A stretch of DNA of 64,000 bases from Gordius sp. MW1 (Eukaryota; Nematomorpha; Gordioida; Gordea; Gordiidae), in contig OZ038527.1 of the NCBI GenBank assembly GCA_964036665.1, forward strand, positions 15,097,835 through 15,161,834. Direction: 5' to 3'. Within the stretch, counting starts at the first letter, position 1. The number at the start of each line of letters is the position of its first letter. The position numbers were made by a program, and so were the translations under genes. Of the stretch, positions 1 through 13,000 are shown piece by piece. A model generated the notes under the pieces. That model ran no database searches, was not told where the DNA came from, and was given only the letters and a program-made list of their open reading frames with translations.

Positions 1-324
1 ACGCGCACATAAGAGGCATCCCTTGATCTGCAATCTTCACCCACATTAACCCTCTGAACAACGCTTGACCTATCACCTATCCCTGCACGCTTCGCATAGC
101 GTGATACCGACCCTATTTTCAGGATTAGGTACCCACTGTGGAATAACTTTTAACCCTGTACTACCGTGCTTTATTTCCATTTCACCTTTCTCTTTTAGGC
201 TGGCGATGTGTTTTTCTCCTTTTTAGCATTTGGACGACCTCAATACTTCACCCCACCGAGCCAAATAATGCATGTTAATCGCTTTAAATCCACAAATAAA
301 TTCCTTAAGCGCCTTCGCTGTAAG
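1..324 (-). pseudogene. Unidentified broken coding fragment, runs off the window edge
   Basis: I do not recognise the family. The minus strand reads as one coherent protein-like frame of about 105 codons down to position 1, with a CxxC pair (LCEAC) and a tryptophan/proline stretch (VIPQWVPNPEN). Two lesions break it: an in-frame TAA near 232, and a 7-bp tandem duplication (acctatc twice, 68-81) that shifts the frame. Skipping the duplication restores the frame to the window edge. It lies beyond the 3' end of the Rab11-FIP gene and no splice link to that gene is visible. A decayed transposon protein is the likeliest reading; a host exon is possible. Confidence 0.35.
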
Positions 325-953
325 TCAGGCGGTAATCCTTATGTATTTTTTGCAAGTGTCGTTAGTGGAGGAAGCCTTAACTTTCTTCTGTAAAATTAAA
401 TTTAAAACAATCTTGAATTTAAATTGGATTTTTACAGATGGTTTCCGACCTGTTAACCCTCGACTTTTTGCACGAAATCTTGTGAACGCCGTAGTATCTT
501 ATTATAATAGCATAATTTTATAAGTATAAATTTTATTTTTTATTTACACTAAATCGGCATAACTATCTGTAAATATAATTGATTAGCCATAACCGAATTT
601 TTTCCCAATATTTACGATTTTTAATTTTTTAATCTATTTATTTCACCTTCACAAAATATGTAATTCTCTTTATAAAAATAATAAATGATTTAAAAAAACT
701 TATAGATCAAATGTTATAATAAGAGTATCCATAACTACCATTTCTTCAACGAAATTGAAAGACTTAAGAAAATAATCTGCTTAAATAAACATTAAATTTG
801 ATTTATTTTATTTAATAATTATTCGCACATGTGATTCATAGGTTATATAATCAATTAAAACTACAAATCGCGATAATAATAATTGGTTTAAATTTATGGT
901 TGAGCAATAAAAAATAATTTATATTAAGAGTTAAATAATAAATTAATATTAAA
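325..953. other. 3' flank of the Rab11-FIP gene
   Basis: No coding frame is supported. The minus strand has overlapping AATAAA-type hexamers (seen as tttatt on the plus strand) at about 800-815, roughly 140 nt past the stop codon at 954-956. They are plausible polyadenylation signals, although such hexamers are common by chance in AT-rich DNA. Confidence 0.4.
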
Positions 954-1088
954 TTAGTATTCTAACAAATTAGGCGAACGAGTAATAATTTTTAATAACA
1001 ATTTGTCGATGTATTGCTCAAGTTCCAATATCTTTTTATCCTTTATCTCCAAAAATTTCTCGTTTGACGCTACAATTTTCAATAAGTC
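954..1088 (-). CDS. Rab11fip: Rab11-FIP exon 10 (Rab11-binding domain and stop)
   Basis: Acceptor atgtttag. Encodes [31 protein letters not shown] and SPNLLEY, then TAA at 956-954. The heptad pattern with YID followed by LL and P.LL is the Rab11/Rab25-binding domain of FIPs, which dimerises as a coiled coil. Confidence 0.9.
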   Translation of the reverse strand, partial: DLLKIVASNEKFLEIKDKKILELEQYIDKLLLKIITRSPNLLEY

Positions 1089-4000
1089 CTAAACATATCA
1101 TATTCATTACAAAAATTCAAACAAATAAAAACCAAATATGAAAACACGGTAATCACAATTATTGCATTATATTGTTACCAATAACTTTTTCCAAAAGCAA
1201 ACAAAAGTTGTAAGATAATAAAAAATGGACAAGGAAAGTTATGTCTATTATATCAATTGTTGTCAAATTGTTAAAGGCTGACTATATATTTTCTGGTGGT
1301 TGTGAATCTCTTAGACAATAATTCACATTAACAAACCACTTGACGACCATAACAATTTTTTAGTATTAATTTTTAATTTTTTTACGAAGAGGATGACTTC
1401 AAAATCATGTTTAAAGGCTAAAGGAAGTCGTGAGGGCTACAAAAGATAGAAGATGAATAGTGGAGGCTACAGCGTATGGGAGGAGGAAATTTAATTTCTA
1501 TTGATACCCTTATTTAAAAAATATTTTAAGCAGCCCGAATGCTTTTCACAATATTAAAAAAGCCCAAACTAAATTTTATAGCAAGTCTATTTGACTAATC
1601 ATATTTTAAATAGTAACAACAACAAAAATAAATTAGGGGAAAGTATGGACGTAAAATACATGCAAGGGTAATTATTTTGGCCTTCAATAAAAGAAAATTA
1701 TTCGATTCGTACTATACGTTGCTCACGTCACGATCATAAACTATAATACAAACCCATAGAACTGTTTTCTATTCTCAATACAAATGGTACTATATTTTCA
1801 ATAATAGCACTGGTGCGGAAATCTGTTAACATATTTATACCTAAACTTAAACTTGAAACATTTTTTAGCTTTATATATGGAGATAAATTATTACGTTAAC
1901 ATTTGTGTTGTGCTCATTTTTTATAAATATACTCAGTTTAAAAAATGTTATGATCAATTTATACAATGCATGCCAATTGAAATTTAAAATTATATTATTG
2001 ACCTTGTAAGCGTTATATACCATAGAAGCTGAGTGCCTAAAAACAAAAATTTGAGCGAATTTAGCCATTTAGATTATGTATTATGGTAAGTGAACCCAGA
2101 TTTCGTTAAGTTTGAGTCTGGCCAATTTTTTTTTTGACTTAACATCCCATAGCCTTTTTGGCAACGACTTAAAAGCCCTGCATGAGATGCATACCCTTAA
2201 AAATAAAGTTGTCATACTTGTAAAAATTGTTTTCTATTATCAAAACAATGCGTCACAATTAAGATTTAAAAATTGATAGGGTATTTATTAATCAATTATA
2301 AACTTGGGACACCCAAATTCTAAATACGTATAAAAAATCAATGTAATGTTACATTAAAGGACACGAGGAAACTGAGTCGTTCGATAAACACATAAGGATC
2401 ACTAAATTAAGGATGTTCTAAAAGGTTTAGGGATTTCTAGTTATAAACTTAATAAAAAAATTTAACAGTTTTATAATTTAACTGTGAAACCTTCATTTGT
2501 TCTAAGTAAATTTTTTCAAAAACCCCATCAAGCTAATTTTCGATAGAAACCAGTAATGAGTCAGGCTAAAGATCTTCTAACTACGGTCATCATAACAAAC
2601 GTAAATGTTACTTCTTTAGTTAAAAATTGCATGTAGTCTTGCGTCATATCTTTGTTAAAAGGAGAACTAATCTCATTATGAGCTGTTTCCGATTTAGGTG
2701 TGAATAAACGTTCATCTACATATGATTCTGTTTGAGTGCATTTTGTAGCAAAACGAAAGGAGCCCAAATTTTTTTGCTTGGAGTTCAAATTGTATCGAAA
2801 AACGTTATTAGTAAGTTTTTTAGGCCAAGTGGATATTGGAGTCTTGGCTGAAAGTGTATCGTGGAAGATATTAGATTTGATTTCGGATGGAATGTTGGTC
2901 GTTGAGAAATTTTTCTGTTTGGGATTTTCGACGAATTCATGGTCCGCCAATGTATGCCTTCGATTTCCTACAAAATATATTGTGTAATGGAAAATATTGG
3001 ATTTAAGCGAAAAAGAGCCAGTAAAAGTTTAAAGTTACAATTTATCATTATTTTTGCTTTTACTATCGCTTTTCCCCTTAACCTGAAAGTTATCGTTTTC
3101 ATTAAGGGTGACGCATAAAAATTATTGCTAACTAATTTTTGCCATACATTTCAACTCTCTATAAAAATTAAGGGAGACCGAGGTTAAAATAGGTATAAAA
3201 ATATAAATCGCGTTTAAAAAACTAAAAATCTAATTCTCTTTTGGAATATATTCTTACGATGTATTTTTACTATTTTTCATTTTTCATAATTTGCTTAAAA
3301 AAGGCAAAAACCTAAATTTTAAAAGGGCCTGGGGAAAGTCATTGATAGAATCGCTAATGTTTTACTTTTATTGTATAAAACAACTAATATATATATAAGG
3401 AAAGTGTATGTATGTATGTGGATAAGGGCTAAATTCTGAAACTACCGGCCCGATTCGCGCGAAATTTTACCCGTAGGTTCCCAGGGCGGCCAGGGGTAAT
3501 ATAGCTTTTGCAGAATCCTAAAATTCCTATTAGTTTTAAAAAAGGGCTAAATTCTGAAACTACTGGCCCGATTCGCGCAAAAATTTAGCCGTAGATGCCC
3601 AGGGCGGGCAGGGGTATAATAGCGTTTTCAGATTCCTAAAATACCTTTTCGTTTTGAAAATATCGGACATTTCCCGGCCAGCAGTTTCATTTATAGCATG
3701 TTATACAATAATGACGTCATACATACAAGGCTGAGGTTTTCTCGAATTAGATATTTAAAAGTATAATAAAAATGTTACAGTATACGGTCAAAATTATTGG
3801 GGTTTAACAAACTATTTAAATTAAATAAATAAAATATAAATTATGCAATTTTTGCCATTATTATCACGTGGTCGATCATAGAAGCATATTTTTAATAATT
3901 ATCCATCCTTCAATTAATCATTTTATTATATTAAAGATAATTGTATTTCAAATAACTCAGCTAACTTGAAAAATAAAATAGTGGTATTATTGTATAATTT

Positions 4001-7000
4001 AAATTATAGAATGCTATATTATATAAATATATATTATATAGTTTTATAATAGGAAAAGGTATATTTTTAAACAATTGAATAGATTTACAACCGTTTTAAA
4101 TATTTATTTGGTATTTTTTATTTTTATAGGTCAAAAAGTGCGATGTTAAACTCTCTTATAGTTATTTAGCTAATAAGGGACTAAGCCAAAGCAACGCTTG
4201 GCCGGGCACAGCTAATTAATTATAAAGGAACATTAGCAAAATTTAATTGCCATTCGTTTTTTTATGCTATTTAAATTTCATATTTAGTTTGTTCATTTTT
4301 CCTCGTGGCATTTTAAAGCGCTCATCTGTTTGATTTCCCGCTCTTCCAATGTTGACATATCTAATATATTTTAGCATGCATCATAATAGAGCCGTAAAGA
4401 ACTAGTTCACCTTTTTCTGAACTTAAAACTGAAAGTTAATTTTCTAAAAATTGAACTATGAACTTGAACTAGTTATTTTTTTTTGACATCCTGAACTTTA
4501 ACTTTACAATATGAATGAATTAGTTCACAAAAACTATTATTCAAATTTTATTTATAAGCCGAGTATGGTTTAAACAAGCAAGAACGATTTATTAAGCACG
4601 CATTTTTGATATTACAGAAAACAGCAATAATCGAGTCTTTATTATTGCCAGTAAAAATCATTAGATTAATTTATGTGACTTATGTGCGCCTGTATTTAGA
4701 AAAAATGGATGGTGACAGTGATCTAATATATTATCCAAAGTGGATAATGGGAATGATGCAGCATGTTCTGATTTACCTAACTCTTTCTTGGCCTTCGATG
4801 GAAGATTATTAAATGCTATGCAATTATGGGCTCGCTTTTTGTTGTCCGTCCGTCCACCAAGTTATTTTCACCGCCTTTCTGACTTGCAGGTTCGAGTTCA
4901 AGCCCAAGAGAGGACAAATTTTTTTTTAAATTAATATTTTGTTCTTGTTAATACCATTGATAATATGACTTTTAAGTCGTCCGCTGGCTACTGACCAATG
5001 AAAAAAATGACCATTGGCCAAATAAATCGAATTTTTTTTCGTTTTTGAATTGGGTATATTAAGTTAACATTGATAAATACCCTATGCCCTTCCGTAGAAG
5101 GGCATATGCCTCTACTGATATGGGTCCCTGTGCCCCTACAAAAGCCTATGCCTACTGATGTGGGTTCGAATGCCGGAGAGGGCAAATTCTTAATTGCTGA
5201 TTCGAATCCCGGAGAGGGCAGAATTTTTATTTTTTTTAAAACTAAATTAATATATTGTTCATGTTAATGCCATTAATAATGTGACTTTTTGGCCGTCCGT
5301 TGGCTACTGACCATTGGCCAAAGTATAAATCGAAATTTTTTTTTGTTTTTGAATTGGTACATTAGGTTAACATTGATAATTACCCTGTGCCCTCCTCTAG
5401 AAGGGCATATGCCTCTACTGATCTGGGTCCCTGTGCCCCTACAAAAGCCTATGCCTCTACTGATGTGGGTTCGAATCCCGGAGAGGGCAATTTTTTTTTA
5501 AATTAAATTAATATATTGTTCTTGTTAATACTCTTGATAATATGACTTTTTATCCGTGTCCTGGCTACTGGCCAATGGAAAAAATGACCATTGGCCAAAT
5601 TGTGATTCAAAATTTTTTTTCAAATTAATATATTGTTTTTGTTAATATTATTGATAATATGGCTTTTTGGCCGTCCGCTGGTTGCTGACCAATGTAAAAA
5701 AATCACCACTGGCCAAAGTGTGAATCGAAATTTTTTTTCGTTTTTTTGACTCGTATGTATTTATAGACCGTCTCTTGGTACTGACCAATGGAAAAAAATG
5801 ACCATTGGTCAAATTGTGATTTGAATTTTTTTTTCGTCTTTTATGTATTTATATCCTTTTTGACCGTGTCCTGGCTACTGACGAATGAAAAAATTCTTTA
5901 TATCTTTTTAACTTAATATTGATTTAAACATATTACAATAATTTTAAAGTTATTGGCCATCATATTGTATTTCAACTCTGCGTGTATAAGCTCAAATATA
6001 TATTTAGTAAAAATTTATTCACATAAAAAATTGAAGGTAATAATATTTGGCTTATAATTATAATCTGAAATTATTTAATTAAAAATTATATATTTTAATT
6101 AAAAATTTTAATTAGCCTACATGGTTATACCTATAGATTCTATATGAAGGCATCCTAATTTTAATATTTTGCTATATTCTCATCGCCGTGGATCCGTGAG
6201 TTCTTATCGACAACCCAATAATAGATTATGTTGTGGTGACCTTGATAATTTATAAAAAACAACCAATCATAAAGTTAACCCTCCACTAGTGTTGTGACGG
6301 GCGCGCTAGATAGCGCGCCCTAGGGTGTGCTGTGGGGGTATTGTAGTCCCAAGGAAAAGAGCCACACCCACACTGTTAGTCTCCTTTTATGGTGAAGACA
6401 TTGAGTGTGGGTGTGTTGAATACCGACCATTAGTTAGTCTATTATTTTTTCATAGAGACCCGATGGACCCTTAGATATATGCTAAGGGGGTGTTATTAGC
6501 TAGTTGTTATTGTCATCATCATCAACACGATGTATGCTGTTGTGCGTGCAGTGTGGTCAAATTTGTTAATCTAAGCTATCCTATCTATAAAGTGTAAGTA
6601 AACTAATAGTAAATTAAAGACTTTGCTAAGTACCGGACAGGACATTCAACTTTTACTTTTATTATAACAAGTAAGTCAGGGGCGTACGCAGGATTGTTTA
6701 ATTTTTTTTTTTTGGGGGGGGGGGGGGGGGGGTGTAACCGGAAGGGAGGGTTTAAATATCAAATAAATTGTATCTAAACTTGGTGTTTTTGTTATGCCCC
6801 TCCAAAAATATAATGTTCTTAAGCCCTTGTAATTTTTACACAAATTATAAATTATTTTTATCTTTCGACTAATTTTTATCTGTAACAAGTAAAAGCACAC
6901 ATACATTTTATTTCAAAAAAATCATTTTATCCAAAAAATAGTTACAAAAAAATTTAACCATGAAAATTTTATAACTCCCTCCTTCAAAAAATCCTTCTAT

Positions 7001-10000
7001 TGTTTCTAGGTTTTTATAAGTTTTTAAAGTATTTGATGTAACTAAACTATAATATTTTAACCCATTTAATTTATTTATTAATCAAAAACTTTTCAGGAAT
7101 TTTCCGTCCCCCTCCCCCTCATTTACGCCACTGATTTATCCACACCCACAGTGTTGCTATTTTATGTTAAAAAAAAGTAAATAGTACAACCCTCATGCCT
7201 TATTTGTGTCATCAATGTGATGTAATTGACTAATGTAATGGCACATGTGGCGGTTCTATTTTCTACAATTTAGGACCATGGGGGAGGGGATTAGTAATAA
7301 AAAAGGGACCTTACACTAGGCAAGCGCGTCTTACGAGGGACCTTTATAAGGGTGTGGCTTCTTAGTCTCTTTCTTTCTATTAAGGCGTGGGTGTAAAATG
7401 GCGCGCCGCATAACATCACTACCCTCCACTCCCTCTCTCCTCTTTCTAATATAGGCGCGGTAGAGTAAACCCCAAAATTAATCGATATTGCATATACCGA
7501 GGGTATGGCTCCATTTTAATTTTTAGGTGGTGAAAAGGGGGGGGGGGTGGGGTTGTGCAAATTGCTGTGCCGATTTTTTTAATAAAAAGTATAAAATGTT
7601 ACTAATTTTTCTTATCTAAGATGTGAAAAAATAGTTGTTGAATTAATACCAAACATACTCAAATATATAAAATATCAATAATCATCAAATAAAATCATAG
7701 TATTTTATATGTTGTAAAAACGAAAAATTTGGTCGACCTTTCGTATTTGTCGACTAAACTTAAACAGATTAACTGTTTTTATGGGACTAGCCAAGGGGAG
7801 GAGCGGCTGCCCTTATCTAAATCCAATTTTTTTTTTAATTTACTAAAATGTCAAAAAATGATCATTTTGCCCCTCCCTAAATTATTATCGCCCCTTTAAT
7901 TCCAATGCCAGCTACGCCCATGGTTATTTTCTTTATTCGCATAAACAACAGACAAAAGAGTTTTTGTTTTTTTTCGTTTTTGAATTGGTATATTAGGTTA
8001 ACATTGATAATGACCCTATGCCCTCACCTATCAGGGCTTATGCCTCTATTGATGTGGGTTCGAATCCCGGCGAGGGTAAATTCTTAATTGCTGGTTCGAT
8101 ATCCGGAGAGGGCAAAAAAAAATTTTTTTAAATTAAATTAATATCTTGGCTATCTCATTTATATGAAAGAACCATGCATGTTCAATTTCGAATAGCTTAT
8201 AATTTCCCTAAACAAATAAGGTTAGCGTTGGATTTTGCAATAACATGATTTGAAAGTTTTATAATTCGTTTTTTTATGGAAAACCGTTGATATATTTATT
8301 AACGAAGGAATCAAAGAGGATAAATAGTGTTACTTTATAATATAAAACCTCACTGGATTCAGTTATATTATTACTACGAAAATTTTGCCTCTTCGCAATT
8401 CGAGGTCTTTAAGAATTGATCTAAATCACAAAAAATTAAAAAAATGCAATTTATGGGCTCGCTTTTTGTTGTCCGTCCGTCCGTCCAACAGTATCTTAAT
8501 TGCTGGTTCGAATCCCGGAACGGACAAATTTTTTTTTTAACAAAAGGAAAATTTGTATAAATAATTAACTAATTATTTTGTATTTAATACACCCCTATAG
8601 ACATTCTCGCCCCTTCCCACCTTTCTCGCCCGTAAATTGCATAGCAAATATGCTACTTTTATACGGAGTATAGATAAGTTTCGTTCCCCCTTCCCTTTCC
8701 CTCCCCCTTCCCACAAGGGCCGAAGGCCTGAGTTTTTAGTATCGTCCAATAAAAATTTAATTATGGCCATATGATAATACTGAATAATACCTCATTTGAT
8801 ATATATAGTTAATTTCCCTACTTAAAACAAATTTTTATTAAATATAACGTTTGCCTTCCATCTAATACTCCTATTAAAAGGTTATTCAATTTAGGAAAAC
8901 TTTTCTTTGGGAATAAACATTCTTCTTTTTCAAATGATAATTTAGTAAAGTCCAATTCCCATCTACTTCTCTCTGATTTCTATTATCATTTGTAATTATA
9001 TATAAGAGTGCTAGTGAAACCCATTTGACAACAATATTGTTTGAAATGAGAAATAAAATTTTTACACGTCGATTAGTGGTATATACAAAAAGTTTATTAA
9101 AACAGATTTTTATAATAGATTTGTAATTTAACAAAATTAACTTAAATTTTGCATTTTTATCAATAAGAAAAAATATGTATTTATATTAAATAATGAGTTC
9201 ATAAAGGTGTGCAAGGGTCAAAAAGATTTCCCTGCAAGATTTACATTTTGTAGAAGTTTACAACTTAATAATGAAAACTAAGCAGCGCTTCAACAAGAGA
9301 AAACACGGCATAAGATGCGAATACTGTCAATAAGACGTGTAATCTAAACAGAATTAATATGGGAAAATGGTATTGAAAAAATATGATGAAAACACATATA
9401 TTGTACATTATTTAGTTCTAAATATTAATTTAAACATTATATTGACTATCCATCGAATAAAATATTTTTTATTTCAATAATAGTGTTTATAGTATACCGT
9501 AAGAATAGGTATACGTTAAGGGGTATTTAAAAATCTAGTTTTTGTCAGATCCAGCAATTTATTTAAAAAAAGAGAGTATTTTTGAGATTAACTTTTTATT
9601 CGTATAGGTAGGAAATCTTATATTATTTGTAAAAAAACAATTTGTTCATTGTTCTGTATTTTAAAATGGGTATCGAATACATTATTGCTGGTTATTTTAG
9701 TCTCGGAAAATGGTTCCTTTTTTAAGGTATAATATTTTTTTCTCATAAACTTCAATAATATATGGAAGCTCATAAGTAATTTATTTTGAAAGTGCATAGG
9801 TAGCAAATATACATTATTTTTATAGTGTCACATTACACTAAGTGTAAAAAGTGGCTAAGTTTGCATTTAATCACTATTCTAAGTTTTTAAAAACTAAATA
9901 AAGCCAAATGGAAATTATTTACAATGCAAGATAACCATTATATATGATCTTATCATACAACCCTGAATCAGCATGTAAATTATTTATTTTAATTTATTAA

Positions 10001-13000
10001 ATAGATAAAATATGTAACAATTAACTGTAAAAATATTTTTAATATAATAATACATTTTAAAGGCGAATATTGCGTTTAGAAATAAAATATAAAAGATGGC
10101 TTAGAACACAACTAGACAAGTTGCATAGAGATCTAACTAAAGAAATATGTTTTGAATTGATATAAAGTAATCGGAATTCTATTTCAATGGTTAATGAAAC
10201 AAAATATCTAATTATAATAGTAAACTCCTTTGTTTTAAAAGTAGTAATTACGATTACTTAAAAAAGATCCTAGCAGAGTGCCTACACTATATTTTATTTC
10301 ATATGCATATAAACATCGGATAAGGAATGGAGACGATTGTGTTTGGCGCGATTTGCAATAAAATAGATAAAAATATGTATTTTTTTTTATAAAGATCAAA
10401 AACTAATTAAGGTAGAACTATAAAATGTGATTTTTAACCCTAAGCAGGTTTCAAAACTTTATTTTTAATTTGATAAATTTGTATTCGCATATACAACCTT
10501 TAAAAGTAGGTAAAAAGATATGAAATCAGCATTAACTGCTTTTAATTTTATTTAAATTTTTATATTAATAAAAGCTGGAATAAATAGAGTAATTGAAATT
10601 AAAACGCATTGGTTCATACCTGGCCCCGCATTTAGGTCTAACAGACTGGAGCATAAAATCAGAATAGCAAAATTAATTTTTAGAAATAAGAGACATCTTC
10701 CAGAAGCTAACTCGGCAATAAAAAATGTATATAATTTAAAATGCGTAATCTTCCCATTTTTATATAAATTTTTAAGGGGCTATCTGTGCCAACCCGATCG
10801 TCCACGTAAACATACAAATATTTTTACGGTACCCAGATTTTCTATTAAGGAACATAAAGTTATTGATAATGCAAATTGAAATTTTTTAAAATTTAGCCAT
10901 AATTGAATGTAAATTAATAGATTTAAATTAAGGGACGCGTTTTATTATACCTTTGTAAAATAAGATACAGGTTTTTTGGGGTTCTCACTAATGTCTCCAC
11001 ATATTCCAAAGTTATTATTACAAAATATTTTATCTTTTAATGAAGATAATGAGGTATGTCTAAAAACATCAAAACTCTGATCAACATTAGCTATCAAATA
11101 TAAAAAGGATAAAAATCACAAAGTACCACTTGTGAGGCAAAAATGTGTTTTTTGAGTATATTTGACGGGGAGGATAAAAAATAAATAGTAAGGAGAATTT
11201 CTGGATGTTGAATTAAATACTCTGAGGCATTTTTCAAATTATTTAGATGCTCAATCTAATTAAATAAAGTAAACATTTAAATTTGATACCACATAACAGG
11301 CCGCAGTAATGTTGTATTGGCAGGACGGGTGATCATCGCAATGCGAGAGGATATACAACATTTTTGGTTTTACCATCAGGTGCGAAAATGAACAGATTCC
11401 TCGGTGTGCCAACTCTGGAGCAAGAAACATATAATTGACCACACGAAAAACATGGTTTTTCCAAGTTCAATTCAGCCACGCTCAGTGATTGTCCTTGGGC
11501 TTTATTGATTGTAATTGCAAAAGCTAGGCACACAGGGAACTGTAGGCGCTTAAATTTGAATGGCAAATCGGTTGGAAGCATTGGCATGCGCGGAATCAGT
11601 ACATCTTCTCCTTTACTTTTGCCGCTGATGATTCGCTTCAATGACGTTTGGCAGTAGTGTTTTACGGCTAGTCTGGTTCCGTTACACAGCTTAGGTGGAT
11701 ATAAATTGCGAAGGATCATTATAGGTGAGCCAATTTTCAGAGTCAATTTGTGAGGTGGCATCCCGATGGTTCCAATAAATTTAGAAATTCAGTTGGATAA
11801 TTCACCGCCTGATCTGCATCGATAACTGTGTCAACAGATGTGTAAGTAAATGGTTCACCTGGAATGTTCAATAGGATGCGATTATTTATTTTGTTGACGT
11901 CGTCATTCTTCGGAGCCAAGATTGCCAGTTCACAAAGCCAGTCGTGATTTGTGAAGTTAATAGCAACTTCCGGGAAAACCATATTTTCGACATCTTCAAT
12001 TTTGCAAAAGTGCGATGGAAATGATAAGTCGTGCGTGGGTTCAATTGTAAATTTACCGTTTCCCAAGTCCAACAGTTGATTGGCAAATGGTTGCGCCGAA
12101 ACATCTTGAAGAAAATGAACACGCATGTTGGTGGTTAGCGTGATTTTCTTCACACATATGACGCTTTCAGGCAAACATTGAGCTCATCAGAGGGTGTTGA
12201 TTTTGGGATGACTGGCAAGGTTTGAGGGAAGTCACGGAATAGCAGCAAGAGACGTCCCATTGGACGTGCAATCTGTCTCAAATCTCGGAGTGTACGATCC
12301 AGCGCCTCGAGTGCTTTTTTATGTGCCATCGTACATTCATCCCAAATGATGATTGTGCATGTCTTTAGTACCGTGGCAAAACCCGAGTTCCTACTGATGT
12401 TGCAAGTAGGAGTTTCATTTATATTTAGATTTAATGGGAGTTTGAAAGTTGAATGCGCTGTGCGGCCTCCATCGAGTAGCGTGGCTGCTATGCCCGATGA
12501 CGCGACAGCGATCTTATTATTTCTCCGAATTTCAGCCAATATCAGATTACGAAGAAATGTCTTTCCGGTTCCTCCTGGCGCATCTAGGAAAAGTAGGCAT
12601 CAGTTACCGTTTGTGACGTATTTCATGACGGTGGTATAGGCATGTTTTTAGTCAGCGACTAAGAGTATTTCCTGAGCGTTGACAAACAATTGTAGCTGAG
12701 CAAACCTCGTATTGTTTTTCACGCTAAGTCACTGTCGTGAACGTTGCTTCTATCACGTTTAGGTGCAGGCAATCCGAGCTGACATAACATTTTATTGTTT
12801 ATGGATAGACATATGTCCTCAAGTAATATAAGAGCTCGACTGAAGATGTCCTCGGAAAATGGTACTCTACGTATTTGTAAAGGGATATCTTCACTGAGGC
12901 TTTCTTTGTGTGTATCCCAAAGATCTTTCGGATTAGACGGTGCGCAAGTTGTCAAAATGATCGCAAATAAAGTGCGTATTTGGTGCGGGAATTTCAAGCA

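Noticed and set aside
2561-2950. A stand-alone minus-strand gene of about 129 codons
   Set aside because: It has no ATG, begins after an acceptor, and its last residues lie past a GTAACA donor. It is exon 9 of the Rab11-FIP gene.
5160-8100. tRNA genes suggested by gggttcgaatcccgg
   Set aside because: Only the B-box/T-arm motif is present. No acceptor stem, D-arm or anticodon arm can be folded around it, and the motif repeats inside satellite units.
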